Below, piece after piece: positions 1-7,882 of a DNA stretch of 64,000 bases. The position numbers and the translations under genes were made by a program. The stretch lies in NCBI GenBank assembly GCA_045636925.1, contig JAZTYK010000006.1, forward strand, positions 1 through 64,000. Direction: 5' to 3'. This DNA comes from JAZTYK01 sp045636925. GTDB lineage: Bacteria > Bacillota > Clostridia > Oscillospirales > Butyricicoccaceae. Below the pieces are notes generated by a model. The model saw only the letters and a program-made list of their open reading frames with translations, made no database searches and was not told the origin of the DNA. Position 1 is the first letter of the stretch. Each line of letters starts with the position of its first letter.

Positions 1-362
1 CTGCCTCCCGTAGGAGTCTGGGCCGTATCTCAGTCCCAATGTGGCCGTTCAACCTCTCAGTCCGGCTAATGATCGTCGACTTGGTGAGCCGTTACCTCAC
101 CAACTATCTAATCATACGCGAGCCCATCTTTCAGCGATAAAATCTTTGGTGTACAGACCATGCGATCCGTACACATTATGCGGTATTAGCAGTCGTTTCC
201 AACTGTTGTCCCCCACTGAAAGGCAGGTTGCTCACGCGTTACTCACCCGTCCGCCACTAAGATCCAAGATCCATCGAAACTTCACTCGAATCTCCGTTCG
301 ACTTGCATGTGTTAGGCATGCCGCCAGCGTTCGTCCTGAGCCAGGATCAAACTCTCTAAAAA
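1..362 (-). rRNA. 16S ribosomal RNA, 5' part (truncated by window edge)
   Basis: The first bases are the complement of the universal bacterial site near E. coli position 340, and the complement of the universal 5' site (AGAGTTTGATC) lies at 345-355. About the first 360 nt of a 16S gene are therefore present on the minus strand and the rest runs off the left edge. The 5' end at 362 is placed by analogy with E. coli numbering. The sequence is typical of Clostridia. It is the start of an rRNA operon whose promoter lies at 594-622. Confidence 0.97.
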
Positions 363-593
363 ATTGTATCTTAAGTCTTTCGACCTAAAACCTTTTTTGA
401 AAGCTCAAACTGGCTTTAATAATTACTGTTCGAAAAGTATCTTTTCAAACTCAAAATCATTTCAGGGTTCCTTGTTCTCTAAATGGTGTTGTTTAATTTA
501 CAAAGTGCTTGTGACCGTTTTTTCCAGTCTTTCGCTCCCTCATCAAGGGCCTTGCTTCGGCTCCGAAGTGGCCGCTCTCTTGAGCGCTTGTTT

Positions 594-622
594 ATAATAC
601 CATACCACTTTGCGAATGTCAA
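594..622 (-). promoter_or_regulatory. rRNA operon promoter (sigma-A type)
   Basis: On the minus strand TTGACA and TATTAT are separated by exactly 17 bases, about 230 bases upstream of the 16S 5' end. The 363-590 stretch between them has no gene and is the untranslated rRNA leader that is normally processed away. Nothing else was recognised in the leader. Confidence 0.8.
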
Positions 623-746
623 CACTTTTTTTCACTTTTTTTCGTATTTTTTTCGATTTTTTTGAATGTTCTCCGCACTGTATTTGACCCTGCCTTTCTC
701 GTCAGTTTTTGAATGGTTTTCCACAGGTTTGGACTACACTGTGTAA

Positions 747-1337
747 TCACAGTCCGGAAATCCACCGTCTAAATGTTCCCCACCATTCTACGATTTTAAA
801 GCGAATGATATATTCGGTCCCATCTCCACTGATGTACGACACCTCGTCTTTTGTAAGCCCCGCCCGGTCACCGATCTCCTCCAGATCTTCCTGACATGCT
901 CCGGCACAAAGCGGCGGAAAGAGGACGCACCACCAATTTCGGCCGGCAGCCGCTCCCAGTTCTACGCGCACCGCATTATAGTATCCTGCAGGCAATGAAA
1001 AAGTATCATACTCTTTGGTGTCAAAATACATTCCGGTGCAATACACCGAGACCTCTTGTGCAGACCCTGCCGCAGCCACCGTTTTCTCTGCTGCCTGTTG
1101 CAAGCGCACCAGCAATGCTTCGTCGATTTCATGATCATCAGGTTTGATCTCCGCCAGCACTGCATCCCGCACCTGCAGCTTCAACGCCTGATCCGCTTCG
1201 CTATCCGAGTTTGCCACCACATGCAGTCGGGTCAGCTTGTCCGCCAGCCGCTCCTGCTGATAGATCGGCACTGCACAGGACAATACCAACAACACCAGAC
1301 TTAGCATCAATCCAATTTCCCAATTCTTCAGCTTCAT
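747..1337 (-). CDS. spoIIR: Stage II sporulation protein R (SpoIIR)
   Basis: A 196-residue protein with an N-terminal membrane anchor or signal (about residues 8-22) followed by the family signature RLHVVANSDSEADQALKLQV and VRDAVL. In Bacillus, SpoIIR is made in the forespore, exported into the intermembrane space and triggers SpoIIGA to process pro-sigma-E in the mother cell. The length is close to the family (about 200-220 residues). The start at 1337 is preceded by AAGGGG. Alternative upstream starts are an ATG at 1367 behind GAGGTGG and a GTG at 1376. The gene is divergent from sleB. No forespore sigma-F promoter could be assigned with confidence. Confidence 0.88.
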   Translation of the reverse strand: MKLKNWEIGLMLSLVLLVLSCAVPIYQQERLADKLTRLHVVANSDSEADQALKLQVRDAVLAEIKPDDHEIDEALLVRLQQAAEKTVAAAGSAQEVSVYCTGMYFDTKEYDTFSLPAGYYNAVRVELGAAAGRNWWCVLFPPLCAGACQEDLEEIGDRAGLTKDEVSYISGDGTEYIIRFKIVEWWGTFRRWISGL

Positions 1338-1459
1338 AATACTCGCCCCTTGTTTCAGATGCCTCATTGTTTCCACCTCAGGCTTTTTTTATTCACAGCA
1401 CAGAATAAAACTACAGCAAGGTGAAACACTAAGGAAAATTTGGAATGTGAGGCGATATC

Positions 1460-2131
1460 ATGCAAAGCAAATACCGGAAGTTGCGCCTATGGAGCGTACT
1501 ATTAGCCGCCGTTATCCTCTGCACAACATTAACCATAAGCACTGCACAGGCTGCCACCTATAAAAAAGGATCCAGCGGCAGTACTGTACGCACAATTCAA
1601 ACAAAACTAAAGCGCTGGGGATACTACACCGGCAGTGTGGATGGCATTTATGGCAGCAAGACCGTTTCTGCCGTGAAACACTTTCAGCGCACAAATGGAC
1701 TAAAGGCCGACGGCATCTGCGGACCTGCCACCCTCCGTGCCCTGGGTATCAATACAGGATCTGATACCAGCTCACGCAATAATGATCTATACCTGTTAGC
1801 ACGTATGATTACTGCCGAAGCACGGGGCGAACCCTATTCCGGTCAGGTGGCCGTGGGGGCAGTAATTCTAAACCGGGTTGCCAGCCCTTCCTTCCCGAAC
1901 ACCATTGCCGGTGTCATTTACCAAAAAGGAGCCTTCTCCGCCCTGGATGACGGACAATTTGATTCAGTCACCATCACCGACAGTTGTCGCCGCGCGGCCC
2001 AAGATGCCTTGAATGGTTCGGATCCCACCGGCGGCGCATTATACTATTACAATCCGGCCAAGACCACCAACAAGTGGATCTACAGTCGCCCCACCATTTG
2101 CACCATTGGAAAGCACGTTTTCGCCAGATAG
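1460..2131 (+). CDS. sleB: Spore cortex-lytic enzyme SleB-like cell wall hydrolase
   Basis: A 223-residue secreted protein. It has a signal peptide (about residues 1-31, ending AQA), a peptidoglycan-binding type 1 domain (about 33-95, with GYYTGSVDGIYGSKT) and a C-terminal Hydrolase_2/SleB domain (about 105-223, with ARMITAEARGEPYSGQ and AVGAVILNRV). SleB is a lytic transglycosylase acting on spore cortex containing muramic delta-lactam during germination. In the EARGE motif the glutamate is the likely catalytic acid. A GAGGCG site precedes the ATG. The vegetative cell-wall hydrolases CwlJ and YkfD share this fold, so a non-spore role is possible, but the neighbouring spoIIR supports a spore role. 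Confidence 0.8.
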   Translation: MQSKYRKLRLWSVLLAAVILCTTLTISTAQAATYKKGSSGSTVRTIQTKLKRWGYYTGSVDGIYGSKTVSAVKHFQRTNGLKADGICGPATLRALGINTGSDTSSRNNDLYLLARMITAEARGEPYSGQVAVGAVILNRVASPSFPNTIAGVIYQKGAFSALDDGQFDSVTITDSCRRAAQDALNGSDPTGGALYYYNPAKTTNKWIYSRPTICTIGKHVFAR

Positions 2132-2165
2132 TCTTGCAAGGATTTCTTTTTTATTATATAATATA

Positions 2166-2201
2166 ATGTACATGCGTGCGCATGCGCGTACACGCGTACA
2201 T
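2166..2201 (+). repeat. 36-bp alternating purine-pyrimidine tract with central palindrome
   Basis: Every base from 2166 to 2201 alternates purine and pyrimidine. The centre holds a perfect 10-bp palindrome (GCGCATGCGC, 2178-2187) and the ends are inverted AATGTAC/GTACATT. It lies between the sleB stop and the rpsO promoter. There is no T-run after it, so it is not a normal terminator. Such tracts can flip to Z-DNA or extrude cruciforms; whether this one does is unknown. Confidence 0.6.
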
Positions 2202-2259
2202 TAATATATGTCCCTAAAAAACACTTCGTCAAAAAGTCATGATTTTCCGCAAGTTTCTC

Positions 2260-2288
2260 TTTACAAATGGAAAAATCTGTGCTATCCT
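2260..2288 (+). promoter_or_regulatory. Probable rpsO promoter
   Basis: TTTACA and TATCCT with a 17-base spacer, giving a leader of about 105 nt before rpsO. Ribosomal protein S15 often represses its own mRNA through leader structure. The leader here is GC-rich, but I could not assign a specific S15-binding fold. Confidence 0.55.
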
Positions 2289-2399
2289 ATATGTTGCACG
2301 TCCCTGCGCTTCGTATCGGGAAACAGACCGCAATCAACGCGGCTACAAACCTCGACCCATACGCAGCCAGCGGAAAGTAATTTTAAGGAGGTTTTTCCC

Positions 2400-2666
2400 A
2401 TGATTCTGAAGGAAAAGAAGACTGAAGTAATCGAAAAGAGCCGCACCCACGAGACCGATACCGGTTCTCCCGAGGTGCAGGTTGCTATCCTGACTGCTCG
2501 CATCAATGAGCTGACCGCTCACATGAAGGTGCATCCCAAGGATAAGCACAGCCAGCGCGGCCTGCTGAAGATGGTTGGCCAGCGTCGTCGTCTGTTGGCT
2601 TACCTGCAGAAGAAGGATATCGAGCGCTATCGTGCTTGTATCGCTCAGAACAACCTGCGTAAGTAA
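2400..2666 (+). CDS. rpsO: 30S ribosomal protein S15
   Basis: An 88-residue protein, the usual length for S15, with the family's internal THETDTGSPEVQVA signature and the KRRRLLAYL-like C-terminal block (QRRRLLAYLQKKD). S15 binds the central domain of 16S rRNA early in small-subunit assembly. The ATG at 2400 sits behind AAGGAGG. Longer in-frame extensions upstream have no ribosome site and do not resemble S15. It is followed by a strong terminator and then pnp, the same rpsO-pnp order found in many bacteria. Confidence 0.97.
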   Translation: MILKEKKTEVIEKSRTHETDTGSPEVQVAILTARINELTAHMKVHPKDKHSQRGLLKMVGQRRRLLAYLQKKDIERYRACIAQNNLRK

Positions 2667-2675
2667 TTGGACCAA

Positions 2676-2700
2676 GGGGGGCATTTGTGCCCCCCTTTTT
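2676..2700 (+). terminator. rpsO terminator
   Basis: An 8-bp GC-rich stem (GGGGGGCA/TGCCCCCC) with a four-base loop and five Ts directly after the stop of rpsO. Partial read-through probably feeds pnp, because no strong separate pnp promoter was seen. Confidence 0.9.
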
Positions 2701-2751
2701 CCCTAAAAACAAGGCAAAACGCAAGAAATAAGAATGATTTGCGGTGGCACA

Positions 2752-2808
2752 CCTTTTAGCAGTTGAACGCGCACGGGAATCTTCCCGGATGGGTTCAAAT
2801 GCTAAAGG
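2752..2808 (+). promoter_or_regulatory. Long hairpin in the pnp leader
   Basis: The arms at 2752-2768 and 2793-2808 pair over about 15 bases, and an inner CGGGAA/TTCCCG hairpin caps the structure. It ends about 30 bases before the pnp start. In E. coli the pnp leader forms an RNase III-cleaved double strand through which PNPase represses itself; the same logic here is an inference. Confidence 0.6.
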
Positions 2809-2837
2809 ACTGTCCCGCGAAAGAAAGGTGGAACAAC

Positions 2838-4961
2838 ATGAATCACGCAACTTTCCCCAACTACCGCACTTATGAGACCACCCTGGGTGGCCGCAAGCTG
2901 AAGGTAGAACTCGGCAAACTGGCCGGTCTGGCCAACGGCGCCGCACTGGTGTCTTTTGGTGACACCACCGTTCTGGCCACTGTAACCATGGCTAAGTCCC
3001 CCCGCGATGGCATCGACTTCTTCCCTCTGTCCGTTGACTACGAGGAGAAGCTGTACGCTGTTGGCCGTATCCCCGGCAGCTTTATGCGTCGCGAAGGTCG
3101 TCCCGGTGAAAAGGCTATCCTGGCCTCCCGTATGATCGACCGCCAGATTCGTCCCTTCTTCCCCGCTGATATGCGCAACGATGTGTGTGTCAACTGCACC
3201 GTTATGAGCGTAGATCACAACGAGTCCCCCGAAGTTGCCGCTATGCTGGGCGCTTCTATCGCCATCTCTGTTTCCGACGTACCCTGGAAGGGCCCCATCG
3301 CCGGTGTCCAGATGGGTTACACCGAAGAAGAAGGCTACATCGTCTGCCCCAATAGCGAGCAGCGCGCCAAGAGCGTTCTGCAGCTGACCGTTGCCGGCAG
3401 CGAAGAGAAGGTCGTCATGATCGAGGCCGGTGCTGACCAGTTCCCCGATGACATGATGCTGACAGCCATCAAGAAGGCACACGAAGAGATCCAGAAGCTG
3501 ATCTACTTCATCAAGAACATCAAGGCTGAAAACTTCAAGGCTCCTGCCGAGTATCCCAGCATGAAGGTCTCTGATGAGATGTTCGAGGCTGTCAAGGCTT
3601 ATGCTATGAGCGCTGTGAAGGCTGCCGTCGACACCGATGACAAGACCGTTCGCGATGAGCGTATCGATGCCATCTCCGCCGATGTTTACGAGCACTTTGC
3701 CGAGCAGTATCCCGACAGCAAGGCCGAGCTGGCCGAGTGCATGTACAAGCTGCAGAAGTTTGTAGTCCGCCGTCTGATTCTGGACGAAGGCCGCCGCGTT
3801 GACGGCCGCAGCCTGACCGATGTGCGTCCTCTGGCTTCCGAAGTCGGCGTGATCCCCCGTGTACACGGTTCCGGTCTGTTTACCCGTGGCCAGACTCAGG
3901 TTCTGACCATCTGCACCCTGGGCACCCTGCGCGATGCGCAGGAGCTGGACACCACTTGGGAAGAGACCGAAAAGCGCTATATGCACCACTACAACTTCCC
4001 CTCCTACTCTGTAGGCGAAGCCCGTCCCGCCCGTAGCCCCGGCCGCCGCGAAATCGGCCACGGTGCTCTGGCTGAGAAGGCTCTGGTTCCCGTTCTGCCC
4101 TCCGTGGAAGAGTTCCCCTACGCTCTGCGTCTGGTCAGCGAAGTTCTGTCCTCCAACGGCAGCACCTCTCAGGGCGCCATCTGCGGCTCCACTCTGGCCC
4201 TGATGGATGCCGGTGTACCCATCAAGGCTCCCGTTGCCGGTATCTCCTGCGGTCTGGTGACCGAGGGTGACCGCCACATCACCTTTACCGATATCCAGGG
4301 CATCGAAGACTTCTTCGGCGACATGGACTTTAAGGTTGGCGGTACCGAGAAGGGCATTACCGCAATCCAGGTTGACATTAAGAACGACGGTCTGACCTAT
4401 CAGATCATCGAGGAAGCTTTCGAGAAGACCCGTGTCGCTCGTATGGGCATCCTGAACGAGATCATGCTGAAGGCCATCCCCGCTCCCCGTGCTGATGTTA
4501 GCCCCTATGCCCCCAAGATGATCAAGTTCTCCATCCATCCCGATAAGATCCGCGAGGTCATCGGTAAGGGCGGCAGCGTGATCCAGAAGATCACCGCCGA
4601 GACCAACACCAAGATCGACATTGAGGACGACGGCTCTGTCTGCATCGCAGCTGTCAATGCTGCCGACGGCGAGAAGGCTCGTCAGATGATCGAGGCCATT
4701 GCCAAGGATCCCGAAGTTGGCGATCTGTTCTACGGCAAGGTTACCCGCATCATGAACTTCGGTGCTTTCGTAGAGATCGCTCCCGGCAAGGAAGGTCTGA
4801 TCCGCATCAACCACCTGGACAACCGCTTTGTGGAAAAGGTAGAAGATGTTCTGAACCTGGGCGACGAGACCTGGTGCAAGGTCGTCGAGATCGACGAGAA
4901 GGGCCGCATCAACCTGTCCCGCAAGCAGGCTCTGAAGGAAATGGCTCAGAAGAGCGAATAA
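2838..4961 (+). CDS. pnp: Polyribonucleotide nucleotidyltransferase (PNPase)
   Basis: A 707-residue phosphorolytic 3'-5' exoribonuclease. It contains a first RNase PH domain (about 12-140), a helical linker domain, a catalytic second RNase PH domain (about 315-450, with GRREIGHGALAEKAL), a KH domain (about 555-615, with REVIGKGGSVIQKI) and an S1 domain (about 620-690). It trims mRNA and makes NDPs from phosphate, usually as a trimer. The ATG at 2838 follows an AAAGGTGG site. The upstream in-frame TTG at 2763 lies inside the leader hairpin and is not supported. A long antisense reading frame opposite this gene is a composition artefact. Confidence 0.97.
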   Translation: MNHATFPNYRTYETTLGGRKLKVELGKLAGLANGAALVSFGDTTVLATVTMAKSPRDGIDFFPLSVDYEEKLYAVGRIPGSFMRREGRPGEKAILASRMIDRQIRPFFPADMRNDVCVNCTVMSVDHNESPEVAAMLGASIAISVSDVPWKGPIAGVQMGYTEEEGYIVCPNSEQRAKSVLQLTVAGSEEKVVMIEAGADQFPDDMMLTAIKKAHEEIQKLIYFIKNIKAENFKAPAEYPSMKVSDEMFEAVKAYAMSAVKAAVDTDDKTVRDERIDAISADVYEHFAEQYPDSKAELAECMYKLQKFVVRRLILDEGRRVDGRSLTDVRPLASEVGVIPRVHGSGLFTRGQTQVLTICTLGTLRDAQELDTTWEETEKRYMHHYNFPSYSVGEARPARSPGRREIGHGALAEKALVPVLPSVEEFPYALRLVSEVLSSNGSTSQGAICGSTLALMDAGVPIKAPVAGISCGLVTEGDRHITFTDIQGIEDFFGDMDFKVGGTEKGITAIQVDIKNDGLTYQIIEEAFEKTRVARMGILNEIMLKAIPAPRADVSPYAPKMIKFSIHPDKIREVIGKGGSVIQKITAETNTKIDIEDDGSVCIAAVNAADGEKARQMIEAIAKDPEVGDLFYGKVTRIMNFGAFVEIAPGKEGLIRINHLDNRFVEKVEDVLNLGDETWCKVVEIDEKGRINLSRKQALKEMAQKSE

Positions 4962-4985
4962 TTTCCAAAACCCAACCAACAATAA

Positions 4986-5013
4986 ATGGGGCAGCATCTG
5001 CTGCCCCATTTTT
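4986..5013 (+). terminator. pnp terminator
   Basis: A 9-bp stem (ATGGGGCAG/CTGCCCCAT) followed by a run of five Ts, between pnp and the M16 peptidase gene. Confidence 0.88.
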
Positions 5014-5041
5014 ACTAAAACTCCTGAAAGGAGCTTTTCAT

Positions 5042-6295
5042 ATGGTAGAAAAACTGACATTACCCAACGGGGTACGTATTCTGCACCAAAAGCTGGATCA
5101 CATCCGTTCTTGCGCCATGGGTGTTTGGGTAGAAAGCGGAAGCCGCCACGAGCCCGAAAACCTGTGCGGCATCTCGCACTTTATTGAACATATGCTGTTC
5201 AAGGGCACCGAAACTTATTCTGCTGCGCAGCTGGCCGAAGAGTTTGATGCCATGGGTGGTCAGGTAAATGCCTTTACCACCAAAGAGCACACTTGTTTCT
5301 ATGGTCGCACCTTGGATACCCATGTGCAGCATTTGGCTGAGCTTCTAAGTGATATGTATCTGCGTTCCCGTTTTGCCAAAGAAGACGTAGATTTGGAACG
5401 AGGTGTCATCATCGAGGAAATCGGCATGTATGAAGATACACCCGAAGATCTGGTCAGCGAGCAGCTGATGCAGCAGGTCTTTCCCGATTCTGCCCTTGCA
5501 CGTCCCATTCTGGGTTATAAAGAAACACTGAAAGCGATGACCAATGCTGACATCGCCGACTACTGCCATGAAAAGTACAGCGGCAAGAATACCATCATCA
5601 GCCTGTGCGGCAGTTTTTCTCAGGAAGACCTGGATGCCATCTGCAAGATTTTCGGCGAGATGGAACCCGGCGACCGCCTGCAGAAGAATAACGCTGTCTA
5701 TCAGCCCGCCTTTGTGCTGAAGAAAAAAGATATTGAACAGAATCATCTGATCGTCCTCTTCCCCGGTTTGCCTTTGGGCAATAATGACCGCTTTACCCTG
5801 CAGGTGCTGAACAATGTACTGGGCGCCGGCATGTCCTCCCGCCTGTTCCAGCGGGTTCGCGAACAAAGCGGTCTTTGCTATACCATTTACAGCTTCAGCT
5901 CCCTCTATGCAGACGTAGGTGTGCTTGGTGTTTATGTTGCACTGGGCAAAGAGACCGAACATCAGGCACTGCGCCTGATCCGTGAGGAGCTTCTGCGGCT
6001 GTGTGAAGAAGGCATTTCTGATGCCGAACTGCAGCGCTCCAAAGAGCAGCTGAAGACCGGGCTACTGATGGGTATGGAAAGCACCATCTCCCGGATGAAT
6101 GCCATGGCTCGCAACGAGATGACCTACGGCCGCCATGTGTCCGAAGATGAACTCACCGCCGGCGTGGATGCCGTCACCAAAGCGGATGTGCAGACTCTGG
6201 CCTGCCGCCTGTTGGACTTTTCCCAGGCCAGCTTCTCTGCCGTGGGGCAGGTAGACGACGAAGCCGCCTACCGCAAAACCCTTGGCATGGAATAA
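5042..6295 (+). CDS. M16 family zinc peptidase (pitrilysin/insulinase type)
   Basis: A 417-residue protein with the inverted zinc-binding motif HFIEH at residues 46-50 and the distal acidic segment IIEEIGMYEDTPED near residue 120, which supplies the third zinc ligand. It matches the processing-peptidase subfamily (YmxG/PepR type) that commonly sits beside pnp in Firmicutes. No signal peptide is visible, so it is expected to be cytosolic. Its substrate is unknown. The ATG at 5042 follows AAAGGAG. The C-terminal half carries the second, inactive M16 domain, including the R/Y region QRVREQSGLCYTIYSF that contributes to substrate binding. Confidence 0.9.
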   Translation: MVEKLTLPNGVRILHQKLDHIRSCAMGVWVESGSRHEPENLCGISHFIEHMLFKGTETYSAAQLAEEFDAMGGQVNAFTTKEHTCFYGRTLDTHVQHLAELLSDMYLRSRFAKEDVDLERGVIIEEIGMYEDTPEDLVSEQLMQQVFPDSALARPILGYKETLKAMTNADIADYCHEKYSGKNTIISLCGSFSQEDLDAICKIFGEMEPGDRLQKNNAVYQPAFVLKKKDIEQNHLIVLFPGLPLGNNDRFTLQVLNNVLGAGMSSRLFQRVREQSGLCYTIYSFSSLYADVGVLGVYVALGKETEHQALRLIREELLRLCEEGISDAELQRSKEQLKTGLLMGMESTISRMNAMARNEMTYGRHVSEDELTAGVDAVTKADVQTLACRLLDFSQASFSAVGQVDDEAAYRKTLGME

Positions 6296-6314
6296 CCCAT
6301 CTGATACACAAAGT

Positions 6315-6345
6315 CGCCGAAGCGTCCTGCTTCGGCGGCTTTCTT
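6315..6345 (+). terminator. Terminator after the M16 peptidase gene
   Basis: A 9-bp stem (CGCCGAAGC/GCTTCGGCG) followed by a T-rich tail. It abuts the stop codon of the convergent DUF3841 gene. Confidence 0.8.
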
Positions 6346-6932
6346 TATGGTGTTTCTTCAGACTGCACCCATTCCCGGCGCAGTTCCCACAGCCCCGCTT
6401 GCACCCGTTCCACAGGTACATCTTCTCCACGCAAGAGTGCTTCATGATGGCGAAAAAGCCGTTGCCAACTGTCCAGAATCTGCCGTTTTAGGTCGGGATA
6501 AAATTCCGTCATCATCACCTGCTCCCAGCGCAGACCCCGGGCAGAAAGCTCCTTGGCGAAGCGGCGCTCATCGGCCGCATCCACCCCGATGTATCGCAGC
6601 CGCATGATTTTTGTCCAATCCTGAACATCAAACAATACCACTTTGTCTGCAGGCACTTGCAGCTTCAACACCCCAGCAGTACCGGCTTGGTCCAAGCTAT
6701 ACAGCTCGCGGAATGCCCAATAGGGGAACTCCGCCTCCGCCGGCTTGGGAACAAACTGTGGCAGTTGCTCTACAAACCAATTGTAGGCTGTCAAAAAAAC
6801 GGGCGCGCTTTCTCCGTATTTCTTTTGCACATATGCAGCCTTGGAATAGCACACACCATCCCGTCGCAATGCCTCCAAAACCGGTGCGGCCTGCGCCGCA
6901 TAAAGAGTTAGCTCTGTATTGCCGTGATCCAC
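6345..6932 (-). CDS. DUF3841 protein, downstream paralogue
   Basis: A 195-residue cytosolic protein of the DUF3841 family. It begins with a short charged strand followed by a SAPVFLTAYNWFVEQLPQ-type helix and ends with an SWQRLF...LWELRREWV segment. The GTG at 6932 is chosen because GGAGGTGA lies seven bases upstream. Longer readings to 6965 have no ribosome site. The first 25 bases overlap the end of the upstream paralogue, which suggests translational coupling. The two proteins share the order of conserved aromatic and charged residues (VEYP/AEFPYW, FYPE/FYPD, ILDSWKRLF/ILDSWQRLF) but are clearly diverged. Function unknown. Confidence 0.8.
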   Translation of the reverse strand: MDHGNTELTLYAAQAAPVLEALRRDGVCYSKAAYVQKKYGESAPVFLTAYNWFVEQLPQFVPKPAEAEFPYWAFRELYSLDQAGTAGVLKLQVPADKVVLFDVQDWTKIMRLRYIGVDAADERRFAKELSARGLRWEQVMMTEFYPDLKRQILDSWQRLFRHHEALLRGEDVPVERVQAGLWELRREWVQSEETP

Positions 6933-7465
6933 TGCTGCCTCACCTCCCAAATCGTTCCGTAACACAGATCATTTCCCAGCTGAACCTGGTCATCAAACAG
7001 CCGTTTCCAGCTATCCAGGATTTCCCGTTTGATTTCCGGATAAAACTGTGTCATAAATGCTTTTGCATCATTGACACCATAGTCTCGCAGCAACTTTTGA
7101 TGCCGCTTTCGATCTGCTTCGTCTGCGGGAATATACGAATAATTAAGAATGGCGCCCCATTTTGCGATATTCACACGGGTGATCCAGGCTTCTTCCAATT
7201 CCAGCTCCAGAATCACGGTGTTTGCATCAGGCAACATGGTAGCATCCTGCCGAAAGGATACCCACACTGGATATTCTACATCTGCCGGACGATTTGCCGC
7301 ATCCGGACAATTTTTCACCAGCCAATCATAGGTCTCCAGCACCAAATCCGCGTGTTCCTGCAGATCCATGCGAATAAAATCCTTTTTCGCCCGATACCGG
7401 CCATCCTGCCTCAGGGTCTCCAGGACACTGCGGTGCTGTCTAGTCCAAACTTTAATTTTGCCCAT
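6908..7465 (-). CDS. DUF3841 protein, upstream paralogue
   Basis: A 185-residue DUF3841 protein starting MGKIKVWTRQHRSVLETL, which is the family's usual N-terminus (MK-V-L-W-S-Q...VLE). An AGGAGGGG site precedes the ATG. It is first in a two-gene unit with the paralogue at 6345-6932 and is divergent from spoIIID. There is no signal peptide or membrane segment. Paired copies suggest either a recent duplication followed by divergence or a hetero-oligomer. I can offer no molecular function from sequence. Confidence 0.82.
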   Translation of the reverse strand: MGKIKVWTRQHRSVLETLRQDGRYRAKKDFIRMDLQEHADLVLETYDWLVKNCPDAANRPADVEYPVWVSFRQDATMLPDANTVILELELEEAWITRVNIAKWGAILNYSYIPADEADRKRHQKLLRDYGVNDAKAFMTQFYPEIKREILDSWKRLFDDQVQLGNDLCYGTIWEVRQQWITAIQS

Positions 7466-7525
7466 GGTACCCCTCCTTTTTCTCTATTGTATCAAACTCC
7501 CCTCAAAATAGCCACAGTTTTTTGT

Positions 7526-7555
7526 GACATAGCTCCCAGCCCCTTCACATATAAT
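7526..7555 (+). promoter_or_regulatory. Candidate mother-cell (sigma-E-like) promoter of spoIIID
   Basis: The -10-like element CATATAAT (7548-7555) lies about 14-15 bases after GACATAG (7526-7532). This resembles the sigma-E pattern (-10 CATACAnT), and sigma-E transcribes spoIIID in Bacillus. The match is partial, so sigma-A or no promoter remains possible. Confidence 0.4.
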
Positions 7556-7588
7556 GAACCAGTGAAAGAGCTTTGGAGGTGTTTTCCG

Positions 7589-7846
7589 GTGAATCATCAA
7601 GGCGAAGACCGCTGCATCGAGATCGCCCGGTATATCGTTGAAACCGGTGCTACCGTGCGTGCTGCGGCAAAGAAGTTTGGCGTCAGCAAATCTACGGTAC
7701 ATAAAGATGTTACCTCCCGCCTGCTGCAAGTAAACCGCAGTTTACACACCCAAGTACATCAGGTGTTGGAACTCAACAAAAATCAGCGACATATTCGGGG
7801 CGGCGCTGCTACGCGGGAAAAATACCGGCAGCTCCGAGGTGAATAG
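7589..7846 (+). CDS. spoIIID: Sporulation transcriptional regulator SpoIIID
   Basis: An 85-residue DNA-binding protein with the helix-turn-helix TVRAAAKKFGVSKSTVHKDV (about residues 20-40) followed by a basic C-terminal tail, both diagnostic of SpoIIID. In Bacillus it acts in the mother cell between sigma-E and sigma-K, activating or repressing many sporulation genes. The GTG at 7589 follows TTGGAGG. It is monocistronic, ending in a shared bidirectional terminator. Length is slightly below Bacillus SpoIIID (93). Confidence 0.93.
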   Translation: MNHQGEDRCIEIARYIVETGATVRAAAKKFGVSKSTVHKDVTSRLLQVNRSLHTQVHQVLELNKNQRHIRGGAATREKYRQLRGE

Positions 7847-7847
7847 A

Positions 7848-7876
7848 AAAAACACCCTCGCAAGGGTGTTTTTTTC
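7848..7876 (+). terminator. Bidirectional terminator, spoIIID / CDF transporter
   Basis: The arms AACACCCT and AGGGTGTT are flanked by A-run and T-run, so the hairpin can stop transcription from both sides. Confidence 0.9.
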
Positions 7877-7882
7877 TGTAAT

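Noticed and set aside
738..753. Hairpin ACTGTG/CACAGT at the end of spoIIR as a terminator
   Set aside because: It has a short stem and no T-run, and it overlaps the stop codon.
1400..1440. A sigma-G promoter for sleB
   Set aside because: Only a GAATA near the right place was found and the -10 does not fit the consensus.
2208..2399. N-terminal extension of S15 in the same frame
   Set aside because: It covers the promoter and leader, has no ribosome site and no similarity to S15; the real start at 2400 has AAGGAGG.
2802..5060. A 752-codon minus-strand frame opposite pnp
   Set aside because: Fully antisense to a well-conserved gene, with no family resemblance; long antisense frames follow from biased codon use in highly expressed genes.
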